This document shows, piece by piece, positions 11,876 through 21,709 of a stretch of DNA of 64,000 nt (positions are counted from its first letter, which is position 1; every line of letters begins with the position of its first letter). The stretch is from Hermatobates lingyangjiaoensis (lineage: Eukaryota > Arthropoda > Insecta > Hemiptera > Hermatobatidae). The stretch covers positions 1,524,001 to 1,588,000 of the forward strand of contig JAPFBL010000069.1 of the NCBI GenBank assembly GCA_026182355.1. Reading direction: 5' to 3'. A model generated the notes under the pieces. That model did no database searches and had not been told where the DNA came from. It saw only the letters and a list, made by a program, of their open reading frames with translations. Both the position numbers and the translations under genes were made by a program.

Positions 11876-12031
11876 GATCAAACCACAATAAGAAATGGGA
11901 AAGCAAGACTAAGATCTTTCAACGGTAACAAGCAAAGACCGCTTGTTACGGTTGAAAGATCTTAGTCTTGCTTTCCCATTTCTTATTGTGGTTTGATCAT
12001 TGATTGTTATTTCACGTGTTTATGTGAGATC
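11874..12031. mobile_element. PLE-A palindrome with shortened centre
   Basis: The minus arm runs to ggtaacaagc and the plus arm starts at aaagaccgcttg, so both have lost the CTGACGA halves at the junction. AGATCT and the tail are intact, and the terminal hairpin is on the right. It is flanked on the left by a long (TA)n. Confidence 0.8.
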
Positions 12032-12490
12032 TTTTTATATATGTAAAACTTATTTAAGTTCACGTTAAACAATATATACAATATTCAGTATTTTTAACTT
12101 AAAAATTTATTCAACTATAAAATTTAATAACTTATAATCTTTGGAAAAAGAATTTCTCTTTGAGATTATTTTGAATTTTTCAGCTCCCCATTCAAAAAAT
12201 TGGTAATATTTCCCGTCAAACCTCAAGCATCTTAATTATGCTTAGTATTATGTATTTTTATAATTTAACTTGATGTAACAGTGTAAAAGATCTTAATGAT
12301 ACTGAACTACATAATGTTAAAAATCCCATATAGTTTAACATTATTTCTCAATTATTATGTTAAATTTAAATAATATGTAATGTGCGGGTATATATTAAAT
12401 TCAATTATTATATATTTTAACTTGGTGTAGAAAGTATCTCCTACTATGTACAGATCAAAGGATGTTCCTAGGATATATATTTTTTCTTGG

Positions 12491-12520
<30 letters not shown>

Positions 12521-12522
<2 letters not shown>

Positions 12523-12695
12523 ATATTTCACATAAACAGATGAAACAACAATCAATGATCAAAACCACAATATGAAATGGGGAAAAAAGAGTAAGATCTT
12601 TCAACAGTAACAAGGTTTTCTCTGACGAAGAGCGCTTGTTACGGTTTAAAGATCTTAGTCTTTTTTCCCCATTTCATATTGGGGTTTGATCATAT
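12521..12695. mobile_element. PLE-A palindrome
   Basis: The minus arm has the terminal hairpin; the plus arm has CTGACGA near 12615 but TAA in place of GAA before AGATCT. It is TA-flanked on both sides. Confidence 0.78.
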
Positions 12696-12879
12696 ATTAT
12701 ATATATTTATATATATACTGGGATATTACATATTTATATTGATACATTTATCAAGTTTTATATATATTCAACGATTTAAATATATTCAAGTTTTATGATT
12801 GAAGAGAATTCAACGATTTAGATATAAAAAAATCATGGAGAGAAGATACATAGAAAGAAACACAAAAATTTACTATAGC

Positions 12880-12965
12880 TTGGTTTCCGAGTGATATGGC
12901 TCATTGCACCTTCTGAAGGCAACAAATGTCCAAATATTGTGAGTTTTTACAGTTTTATTGTGTGT
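12880..12965 (+). mobile_element. Decayed hammerhead-bearing relic
   Basis: TTCTGAAGGCAACA, then AAATATTGTGAG, echoes the ATAT-type module. Too worn for a family call. Confidence 0.3.
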
Positions 12966-13326
12966 TATCTCATTATTAATTTTTTTTTACAACAGTACAA
13001 CTGTGCATAAGTCTGGTTTTGTAATATATAAATTGTTTTGAGAGCAGCACCAAGGGAAAAACAATCTGGTGAGAGACACCTTTTCATTTTCATTTATCTA
13101 ATTATAAAGAGTAACAAGTAAAGAATAAACGGATCAGTTCGGGTAGACCTGCTTGTAACATACATGGTAGTGTTGTTAATGTTTTTGCTATTAATTATTT
13201 TCCAAATAAAATCTTTGAGATATTTTTTGTTAATTGTTCATCACCCCATTTAAAAAAGTAGTAATGTAATATAGAGTTCAGGGTTTTCCAAACAAATAAT
13301 TCTTCTCTGAATTTACTCTCTCTCAC

Positions 13327-13351
13327 ACTCATACACACACACACACACACA
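13327..13351. repeat. (CA)n microsatellite
   Basis: About a dozen CA units leading into a TATA run. Confidence 0.9.
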
Positions 13352-13396
13352 CTTATATATATATAAAAGTGTGCACTTCATACATTTGTTTCTTTT

Positions 13397-13703
13397 GATA
13401 CATCTTGTACCTCCTGTAACTGCATTTACCGTTTGGATTGTACTCGATGTGATGCTTTTTACGTTGGCATAGCTTCAACCAAGCTGAGCCTGCGTGTGAA
13501 CAATCATAGGGCGTCTGATGGTCAGCACAGTGACTGACCATCCATGCTAATTTTCATGATCTCCGTTTCAATGATTCTTTCAGGTACAAATCCTCAAACA
13601 AATCTCGGAGTCTAATTCCCATGTCACCCTTACAGTTTCGGAAAAGGCATTCATATGCCTCCTTGGGGCTCGCTTTCCTCCTGGTCTTAACCTCTACAGT
13701 TAA
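13397..13703 (+). pseudogene. GIY-YIG endonuclease relic of a Penelope-like element (PLE-A)
   Basis: Translation from 13397 gives DTSCTSCNCIYRLDCTRCDA followed by FYVGIASTKLSLRVNNHRAS, the Cys cluster and GIY-YIG core of a PLE endonuclease. It hits a stop near 13535, shifts frame, continues as HANFHDLRFNDSF, then resumes as a clean tail ending GARFPPGLNLYS with TAA at 13701. Motif order matches the copy at 62755-63672, including the C-terminal LLGAR and PGLN. Only 47 bases after the stop comes the PLE-A hammerhead module and terminal hairpin. This is the evidence that the abundant PLE-A repeat is the 3' end of a Penelope-like element. The RT domain is absent. Confidence 0.88.
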
Positions 13704-13749
13704 TTAATTATGTTATTTTATATTATTATTATTTTATTGATTCTCATTG

Positions 13750-13858
13750 TTGACGAAGACCGATTGTTACGGTTGAGAGATCTTAGTCTTGTTTTCCCAT
13801 TTCATATTGTGGTTTGATCATTGATTGTTGTTTCACGTGTTTATGTGAAATCTTTATA
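13750..13858 (+). mobile_element. PLE-A 3' terminal module attached to its GIY-YIG frame
   Basis: The hammerhead-like stretch at 13750-13788 is slightly decayed here: TTGACGA in place of CTGACGA and GAG in place of GAA, though AGATCT, T and AGTC are intact. It is followed by the family-typical tail (tttcccatttc, attgtggtttgatcattg) and a terminal hairpin, TTTCAC loop GTGAAA, ending at a TA repeat. Confidence 0.85.
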
Positions 13859-14433
13859 TATAAATATAACGATCAAACACACATATATACACACAAATTC
13901 ATAGTTACACCAGTTGAAACTAAAACTTTTACCAAGATGCCATACTCTCATTTCTTTATACCTTACATAGATAGCAAATGAAAATAAGAATAGAACAAAA
14001 ATATTAAAACAAACTAATAAAAACAGAAAGAAAATAGAAAAATAAGGATAAATAAAAATGAAATTGAATGTTTGAGTGTTTTTTCTATCAAAAACAGTCA
14101 ACTTCAATTACAATTAAAGGAAACTAAAACATAAAGTTATATTTAATTTTTAATTGATATTTAAACGAATGTTTGAATGAAACATTCATCAGTTCTGGTG
14201 AACAGAATGAAATGTTGCTTCTTAATCAGTTCTCAATGAAGAGGATGCCAAAGTATAATACCCTGGATCACTCCCGAATAGAGTTCGCTTCATCAGTAAT
14301 CCTGCAAATCCTTTCCTATACGATATGGTCCGAAGCTCGTGTGATTTGAATAGTAAATACAAACCAAATATAGTACAACTTTAAATATATGTGCAACTAT
14401 CGGATTTGATGCTAAATATTTATGTCTTTAGTT

Positions 14434-14680
14434 GTGCAATCCGTAATTGTGTGGTATTTACTCATTCTGAGGTAAAATGGATAAACCAACAAAATTTGAA
14501 TTCTCTTAATTAAACTTTTATTTTTTGTTATTTCACTCTAATTTTTTGTAACTAATTAGATTTAATTTGTATTATAGTGTTTTCCTGATGATGAACACAA
14601 AGTGTTCGAAACGCGTTGAATAAAAAACTTCATTTGTGTGGAGACTTTTGTTGGTTTATCCATTTTACCTCAGAAATATT
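14434..14680 (+). mobile_element. PLE-B terminal element with inverted ends
   Basis: The left end carries the family motif tgcaat...gtggtatttactcat. Sequences near 14465-14493 and 14648-14676 are inverted copies of each other (containing gataaaccaacaaaa). The single intact hammerhead of 14582-14620 lies between them. The arms suggest a fold-back remnant. Confidence 0.7.
14582..14620 (+). ncRNA. Hammerhead ribozyme, PLE-B type (stem III ACGCGT)
   Basis: CTGATGA lies at 14585-14591. Stem II pairs GAACAC with GTGTTC around a short loop. GAA is at 14608-14610, the self-complementary ACGCGT at 14611-14616, and cleavage-site nucleotide T at 14617. Stem I pairs TTC before the core with GAA after it. 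All invariant hammerhead positions fit (position 7 may be any base). A self-complementary stem III implies an intermolecular dimer. The predicted cut is after 14617. Confidence 0.82.
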
Positions 14681-14699
14681 TATGTATTTCATAACCCAG

Positions 14700-15990
14700 T
14701 GTAATGATCACATTTCTGCATATCACCAACACTAGGGAAGTGTTTACAAACGGCACTATTTCCTCGATTCACCATGATGTTTTCTGTTTTCGTAAAATTC
14801 TTGCGATCAACAAATACCGTAAATGTATAGTCGGAGAGTTCAGTCAAAAAGCAAATTCAAATAAAATTATCATATTTAATTAATATCCTTCATACCAGTG
14901 CCTAATAAAGTGAAAAGTTGTGTCATAAATACTGAAGGAATGCGGGCTGAGAATAATATGACTTCCTGGTATGTTCAGCAATTTTTTTTTTTTTTTTTAT
15001 TAATTTGTTTAGAGTAGCATAAGGTAATCTATGGACAAGTCGCTGGTGCTGTAAAAGATGCTAGGAGAAAGATGTATATTAATTAGTTGAGTTAAAGGTT
15101 GTTGGCTTACAGCGGAAGACAGAGCCGCTTTCACGCTCACAAAGTCGGTAATATATATTCATATTAAAAAAAAAAAAGCGGTCTTATCATTAAAGAATAA
15201 AAATCTCATGGCCTCGTTTCTATTGACTGCCTTACTGTGCAGCGTAACACACAATACTCTGTGAATACCTGATAATCCCCTGAAACACACCGTCATTTCA
15301 TGTGATACGTGAAACTCTTATATTCCCATGTCTTATTGTGAAAAATAAAAAAAAATCATGTTTTCATGTTGTCCAAACAATTGAGTCTTTCTCACTTGAT
15401 TAATAATATAAGTAAAGGATTAAAACATATGTGGTAAGTGAGGTGAGAGCTGATTTATAACTAGACATTAGTTAAGACATAAAAGGAGTCTTTTTTGCAC
15501 CGAATTGGGTGGATTAAAGATCCCGTCTGTGACTTTCTCTCGCCCACTGCATGTTTGCACCTAAATATTTCCCTCCACGTGTCACTCCTACGCAACTTGC
15601 TTAGAAACCAACACCTGCTCTTCGTCATACCCAGATATGCAAACATTTACATTTTCAACCGCCATAAAAATTATCACTAGAAAGTAATAACCGTACATCA
15701 TTTTATACATGTTATTCCTACCGGAACCATATATTTCATGGACCTATTCTAACTATTTTTAAGAAACTCACTCATTATGAATTTTAGCTCATATGTTTTT
15801 AAAGATAAGAAATATCACTACTACATAAGATTTTTCTAAAAAAATTAGTTATTGAAAGCGTTATAATTGTTACAAATGAATCACCTTTACGTAATAATAT
15901 TTATACAACAAAGATTTACTCAATTACTAAGGAAGCATATATGAAAGTGTTGCAGTATACAGATATGGTATATCCCTACTACAAAGTTTC
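14700..15990. other. Unassigned stretch with overlapping opposite open frames
   Basis: Open frames of about 61 codons overlap on both strands at 15461-15680 in a slightly GC-richer patch. Neither looks like a known protein. Confidence 0.4.
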
Positions 15991-15997
15991 GTATACT

Positions 15998-16305
15998 ATA
16001 GAGGCCAGGGTGGCCCAGTGGCAACGTGTCGCACATGGACTGTTAGATCCGGGGCACAATACCCACTGTGACCATATATTTATTTACGTGGGAAGTGAAA
16101 AATATCTCACCACGTTGTTCCCGAGCCTATATTACGTCAGTTACTTGTTAATGATCTCTACTCTAAATACACTTTATTTGGACAAAATTTAGGGCTCCGA
16201 ATATTTATGGTCACTGTGTGGTGTCTCAAAGGACCAATGTTCGGCCTATTTATCTTCTCTCATGAGCTGGTGCTGCAACCTATCCTTTCCTAACCTACAT
16301 ACACT
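15998..16305 (+). mobile_element. tRNA-derived SINE, diverged copy
   Basis: It begins gaggccagggtggcccagtgg (A-box-like), has the body words aatttagggctcc and aatgttcggcctat, and ends gctgcaacctatcc. The B box is degenerate. Confidence 0.65.
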
Positions 16306-16379
16306 ATGTGTACAATATATTGACATATATATATAAACATTTCTTTATCTATATTGAACTTTATTTATCCGTTTCAGAT

Positions 16380-16600
16380 TGTTTTTCAGCATAAAATTAT
16401 ATATATATTGTATCTTCATGTAAACGATTCAAAAAGGAAAACAAAGGTTAAAAATTAAACTATAAGTAAACAATAAATAGATACATACAATTATAGTCTC
16501 TAATTTTCGGAGTAATCACATGGGAGAAGAAAGTGCGTTTGGTAAAGACGAAAGCCAACTGGACAGCTTCACAGAATATGTACAGGTTGGCCACAATGAA
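16380..16600 (-). mobile_element. PLE-E relic
   Basis: On the minus strand a worn core (CCATGTGATTACTCC), GAA, AATT, A, GAGAC. aaacgattcaaaaaggaaa on the left matches the far tail of PLE-E. Confidence 0.5.
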
Positions 16601-17094
16601 AACAAAAAAAAATGTAGGAATAGCTGAAGAAGAATAGCAACGAGGAAAAAATATAATATTAAAAAAAGGACTCTTCATTAATGAAAAATCAAAAAAACAG
16701 AAAATTAACAATTAATAAGATAAAAACTGTTAAACAAGTTAAAAAAATTAAATTTATGGAATAAAAAATAAATTTAGGTAAAATTCAACTCTGAATACTT
16801 CATAACCGTTCAGGTTGATGCCTGGATTTGAACGAGCTCCTAGGAGCCATATATGGTGTTTCTTAATAAGTAGTCCAGTATGTGTTGCTTAATAAAAGGT
16901 TTGCTAAATAATTTTAGTGTTTTATGAATCTTTTTATACGATTTACATAACTTTACAACTTCTAAATGAATTATTGCAGATTTTTTAATGGAAATAATTA
17001 TGCATGCACCTAAAGAAAGTATGCTTTATGGGTAAACTTATATATAACTATTTCATACTCCTGGTAGTGTACTGTGGTAATAATGTATTACTCG

Positions 17095-17296
17095 TGTAAT
17101 CTGTTATAGTGTGTATTTACTCATATTTGGAGATTTCAAGAATTAAGCCTTATAACAAAAAAAAAGTCCTTTCTAACTCTCAACAGTGCAGATGTTAACC
17201 TGAAGAAGAACACTAAGTGTTCGAAACGCGTTGTTAGTTTCATATTAACCTTTTCTTTTGTGTAGAGGCTTAATTCTTGAAATCCTCAAATATGGT
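17095..17296 (+). mobile_element. PLE-B terminal element around the 17.2 kb hammerhead
   Basis: The left end gtgtaatctgttatag...tttactcat matches the other PLE-B ends. The left arm, with agatttcaagaattaagcc, is complementary to the right arm, with ggcttaattcttgaaatcc. Confidence 0.7.
17196..17238 (+). ncRNA. Hammerhead ribozyme, PLE-B type
   Basis: CTGAAGA is at 17200-17206, stem II pairs GAACAC with GTGTTC, GAA is at 17223-17225, ACGCGT at 17226-17231 and T at 17232. Stem I pairs GTTAAC (upstream) with GTTAGT (downstream) with two G-U wobbles. It is complete by every rule I can check by eye. The enclosing element spans about 17095-17296, with inverted arms containing ttcaagaattaagcc. Confidence 0.82.
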
Positions 17297-17910
17297 AATA
17301 ATGTCTCTCAAACAAATGTGTCTTGTGTTCATTCATACTTCTTATTGAGTTTTAAACATTCCATAGTAGTATAATTGAGTCCACGAATGAACAAAGATTT
17401 TATAAATCTACGTGTTTTAAACAAGAGTGTTGTGCTTCAAAATTTCTAAATTATAAATTATAATATTTGGGTAACTTATTAAATAATAAATGTAATGTTG
17501 TGATTTATCATTTGGACCAGTAGTCTGAGCCACCCTGCCGTGGACTAATATCGGTTGTGGGACCATTCAATAGGAGACCTCACACGAACAAGTACAAAGC
17601 CATAACTTACGTTTTATTATGCAATAAATCAAAGTCTGCAAGAGTGTCACAGTCTTATTTTGATATATTACCATGTTGTCATCTGGTTTTTTTTTCTTTT
17701 GACTTAAACATCAAAACAGTTTAACGTTTCCCTTTTTGTTGTGCTCTTTTTGAGACAACCTTGCTTTAGTTTTAAATGAGACTAAAAAGTAATTTCCAAA
17801 CATAGATATTAAATAGTTTAATTTATTTCATAGTATATAACAATATAGAATTTCATATTTTGGAGAAAGTATCATGTCTACATACAAAAAAGTTTATTGT
17901 AAAAAAAAAT

Positions 17911-17952
17911 CTAACAACGCTTTTCGAACACTTGATGCTCTTCTTCAGGCTC
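17911..17952 (-). ncRNA. Decayed PLE-B hammerhead
   Basis: The minus strand reads CTGAAGA, a partly mismatched stem II, GAA, AAGCGT (first bases of ACGCGT altered), T, then GTTAG. The weakened palindrome suggests an old, inactive copy. Confidence 0.6.
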
Positions 17953-18395
17953 CATCTACTCTGCTTGGGTGGTTATTCAGTGGGTGAAACTAAGAAAGGA
18001 CTCAAAGTTATGTGATCAGAGTTGTACTGCGTCTTTACAAACTATGAATTATTTTTAATCAATTATTTTAATAATTTATATATTAAATTTAATCATTTAA
18101 TAATATTTAATAAGTTAATAGGACATATTAAGAAATTAATATGAATTTAATCCAGTCAATAATTTTTTATTTTTTTATTTTTTATTTATTTTTTAAATTT
18201 ATTATTATTTTTAAAATTTATTTTTTTCGTGTAAGATTTAGTTCTTTATATCTAGTTTATAGTATTAAGATGTCTTTTATGATAGTAATAAAACTATGGA
18301 ATTTAAATATGTCCCGTTTTAAAATGGCCGTAGGAAAAAAAGTAAATAATTCATTATACCAAAATATTGGAATTATAACACGTTTATATTCAAAG

Positions 18396-18520
18396 GTAGA
18401 GCAATCAGTTATTATGTGGTATTTGCTCATTGTGGGGTAAAAGCACATAAGATATGGAGAGCATTTTTTTTCTGTTTTTACTTTATGGTGAGTAAATGCC
18501 ACATAATAACTGATAGCAAC
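18396..18520. mobile_element. Compact PLE-B inverted-end element lacking the ribozyme
   Basis: Both ends carry the PLE-B terminal motif in opposite orientations (gcaatcagttattatgtggt left, its complement right), separated by about 60 bases. No CTGANGA...GAA module lies between. A decayed copy of the module sits at 18620-18690 (gaaaaacactaattgttc, then aaatgcgt). Confidence 0.55.
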
Positions 18521-19799
18521 AAATTTGAATACCAGTTAAGATTGTTAGTTCGTTTAAATAATGTAAATTTCATTTTGTTACCAAACAAAAATAATTCTTA
18601 CTTCTACCAAAGAAACAGAAACGTTGGCAATGAGAGTTAGATTTTCGAACCTCTTAAGAAAAACACTAATTGTTCAAAATGCGTTTTTTACCCTTACCTT
18701 ACGATATAGTGGAAAAAGATTTCTCTAAAAAGTATGTTGTTGATTTTGAAAAAGAAACTCCTACATTATATAATTCATAAAAGAAGGGTAGTAAATGATT
18801 AGTGGGCTTGAAGAGATTAGATATCTCCATTCAAAAGTGAAGTTGACTCCTCCTAAAGCTGAAAGACTTATTGTGCACAAAGAAAGCACTGAGTTCTTAG
18901 ATACAGTGTTTGCTATTTACCCAACACTGTTAGAGATGCAGCATGTTTAGACTTTATGCATGTCAGTACTCTTTGTACTGCTACCCTTTCTACCCTTTGT
19001 ATCAAATCACTACAGCTTTGATCAGCTTTGTACCCTTAAAATTGTAAAATAAAATAAAATAATTTTCCGTTTAAATTAGTAAAAATATATTGTACCATGT
19101 TTTCTATACCATCACAATGGAGTTGATCCCATAATTTCATTATTTAATATTATTAATTAGATATTAATTAATTGATTTGCAGATTTTTATAGTTAAGTTT
19201 GATTTTTCAGGTGTTTTTTACTAAAAAGAAATAGTGAGCATTCTAAATCAGCTCTGCTGAGTCTCTGGCCATTGAATTTAATGAAAAAAAAAAAAAAATA
19301 GCGATATCCCGCAACAGACTTTTGATTTCAAGTAACTTTAATTATTACTATTGTTTCGACATTTTTTATTAAGTTTCTTATTCTTTTTTGAAACTTTTCT
19401 TATGAATTATTTTATTTGAATAATATTAATGAATGTTTTGTTTGAAGCAAATTCTGTTTAATTTTCTTTCAATTTCTTCACACAGGTAAACCAATAAGAT
19501 ATTGTAGTTCAATATAGTTAGCAGACAATTATAATGTGATATTTACTCAAATGTAGGGGAAGACCCAACATATATTTCTATTAGAAAACAATGTTTTTAT
19601 CCTGGAAATACAATTCTTACTTTATCAGTTCAAGGTATGAATCTGAAAAGTATTAACAATAATAATTTGCATTGAATATTTTCATAATTCAGCTTTCTTA
19701 ATTTACAGCCTTTTTTGCACAATTGTAAAAGTAAATCAAACTTTTGTTTCTCTGATTGTAGATGTATTCCTGCTTTTGACAAGAAGAAAACAGATTCAG

Positions 19800-20088
19800 T
19801 ACTAGACGCTCTAGCACTAGGCAGTCTGGTCTCCGATTTATTCACGGAGGAGATGGATAAATCTGCGTTTGTAGTCCCTCAAAGAGGATGTTAAGCCATC
19901 GGTCTCGAGTCTGTATGATGTCAGGTATTCATAAAAGATTGTTATTTTAAAAATACTTGAGTTAGGCGAAATTTAGGACTCCCAATGTAGAATCATCATT
20001 GTGTAGTGTCACAAAAAGTCAATGTTTGGCCTATTGTGTTTTCTTGTAGGCCTGCCACTGCAACCTAACCTAACCTAGACCTGTGTGC
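19800..20088 (+). mobile_element. SINE body lacking most of its tRNA head
   Basis: cgatttattcacggaggag, atgttaagcc and gttaggcgaaatttaggact match the 39.8 kb copy in order. It ends in gcaacctaacctaacctag. The CCTAA-like end is short and is part of the SINE tail, not a telomere array. Confidence 0.7.
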
Positions 20089-20907
20089 AACAGCACAACT
20101 GACGCTGCGGACCAATCACAACTAGCAACAGCAATAGCAGATCCTATAATAATTACATACTAAATTCAAGTCTACTCAAATTTTTTTAAAAAAAAAATTG
20201 AAGACTAATTATCTAAACATTATAAAAGCTTTTTAAAATGATTGCATTTTCTTCCTTTAAAGTAGTGCGAGCAAGAAGTTTTCCAGTACAAGGCCTCTAT
20301 AAAAAACCTTTTAAGAAGTTATCACGTTTAATAGTTTTTGTAGAGACCCAAGATCCATATCAAGCCCTTCGTCAGTAAAACAGGCCCATTTTGCATTAGC
20401 AATTTAAAAAAAAAAAAGACCATGTTTTTACCAAAGAATTGTCAACTGGAAGTAACTTCATTAATTAAATCTAGCGCTTATACCTTTAAAAATATCAAAT
20501 AGATTCGGATATATTTTCTATAAATTACGTAAAAATATTGCAAGCTCTTTCTGTGCATCCTCTACCAATTCTGTTAATCAAATAAAAATTTAACAATTAC
20601 GGCGGATGTATATTGTAATTGAATGATTACCTTTACTACTATTTACAAGACGTCAAACAATCGGTTCCATACCCGCAAAATATGACTTACACGTAAATGA
20701 TCACTACAACAATATCAATTAAAACTAGATTTGCAACTGCTAATGTATAATCCAGAGCATCACAAAAAGCCATTGTGAATTCAACTTAGTAAGTTCCATT
20801 GATTTCAAATAGGAGTAAATTTATTTCATGTAAAGTGTCTAATGATAATGTAATGTGTCTAACTGGACTCTGACGCTGGCTGTGGTGGAATAATCTTTGT
20901 TTTTTTT

Positions 20908-21033
20908 TTTCATTGGGTTTTTGATTCTGACGAAGACCGCTTGTTGTGGTGGAAAGACCTTAGTTTTTTTTTCCCCCATTTGATATTGTGGTTTGATCAT
21001 TGATTGTTATTTCACGTGTTTATCTGAAATCTT
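20908..21033 (+). mobile_element. PLE-A single copy
   Basis: CTGACGA near 20928, a decayed stem, GAA, AGACCT, T, then the tail and terminal hairpin. It is immediately left of another PLE-A palindrome. Confidence 0.72.
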
Positions 21034-21098
21034 GTTATCGAGAAATATAGTACATATAATATAGTCAATGATCAAACCACTATATGAAATGGGAAAAC

Positions 21099-21145
21099 AA
21101 GACTAAGATCTTTCAACCGTAACAAGTGGTCTTCGTCAGAGTCAA
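21099..21145 (-). ncRNA. Hammerhead ribozyme, PLE-A type, minus arm
   Basis: It is the inverted copy of the plus-arm module, with CTGACGA, GAA, AGATCT and T all preserved. Confidence 0.75.
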
Positions 21146-21164
21146 AAACTTCATCAGTTGGGTT

Positions 21165-21212
21165 TTTGACTCTGACGAAGACCGCTTGTTACGGTTGAAA
21201 GATCTTAGTCTT
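21165..21212 (+). ncRNA. Hammerhead ribozyme, PLE-A type (stem III AGATCT)
   Basis: CTGACGA is at 21172-21178, GAA at 21197-21199, AGATCT at 21200-21205 and T at 21206. Stem I pairs GACT with AGTC. Stem II pairs ACCG with CGGT plus an outer pair. This is the consensus sequence of the family; the predicted cut is after 21206. Confidence 0.8.
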
Positions 21213-21299
21213 GTTTTCCCATTTCTTATTGTGGTTTGATAATTGATTGTTATTTCACGTGTTTATGTGAAATCTTTTTATATAATATAGTATATAGGG

Positions 21300-21706
21300 T
21301 TGTATTGTTAATTGATGTGGTTTGAGGGATATGAGGACTGGATGGATGATAGAGACTGTTGGGGGGTAAATATCGGTGTGAAATGTATAAGAGTAGTGGG
21401 CAGCGAGTAAGAAAGGGGTGGCAGTGGATGTAGGTCTGGAGTAAGAAGTTAGGAAGTAGTGGGATCGATAAGGGAGGCCGGCACACGTGGCAGGGTGTGG
21501 TGGGGGCAGTATCGGGCATCAATCGGTTTGGCAGAGCGGTGCGCAAAAGCCCAGTACCAGGCTACGTCTCGCTCTCTCGGCATGCTCCTCCGCATTCCCA
21601 CTTAGCCTCCTGCTCTCTGCATCTTACGCTTGTGATACTAGGATATAGTGTTGTGCTCGCTCTCTCTCAATCGCTCTCTTTCTCAAGCCATGCCTGGCAC
21701 GTAAGT
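21300..21706 (+). promoter_or_regulatory. GC/CT-rich gene-start-like patch ending in a splice donor
   Basis: Between a PLE-A palindrome and a long AT desert lies about 400 bases of markedly higher GC. It starts G-rich (21300-21500) and becomes a CT-rich leader (21560-21690) with many CTCTC runs. At 21690 an ATG CCT GGC AC is followed at 21701 by GTAAGTAA, a near-consensus 5' splice site. Together this looks like a promoter plus first exon of a + strand gene, coding for only about four residues before the intron. No coding homology can be judged from so short an exon. Overlapping open frames here, on both strands, show no recognisable protein. Confidence 0.4.
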
Positions 21707-21709
21707 AAT

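Larger units (their letters stand above)
21065..21283. mobile_element. PLE-A palindrome with two intact hammerheads
   Basis: The minus arm 21065-21150 and plus arm 21158-21283 meet at aaaaacttcatcagttgggt. Both arms keep CTGACGA, GAA, AGATCT and T. Confidence 0.85.

Noticed and set aside
20060..20088. CCTAA units as interstitial telomere
   Set aside because: Only two to three units, and they form the tail of a SINE copy.
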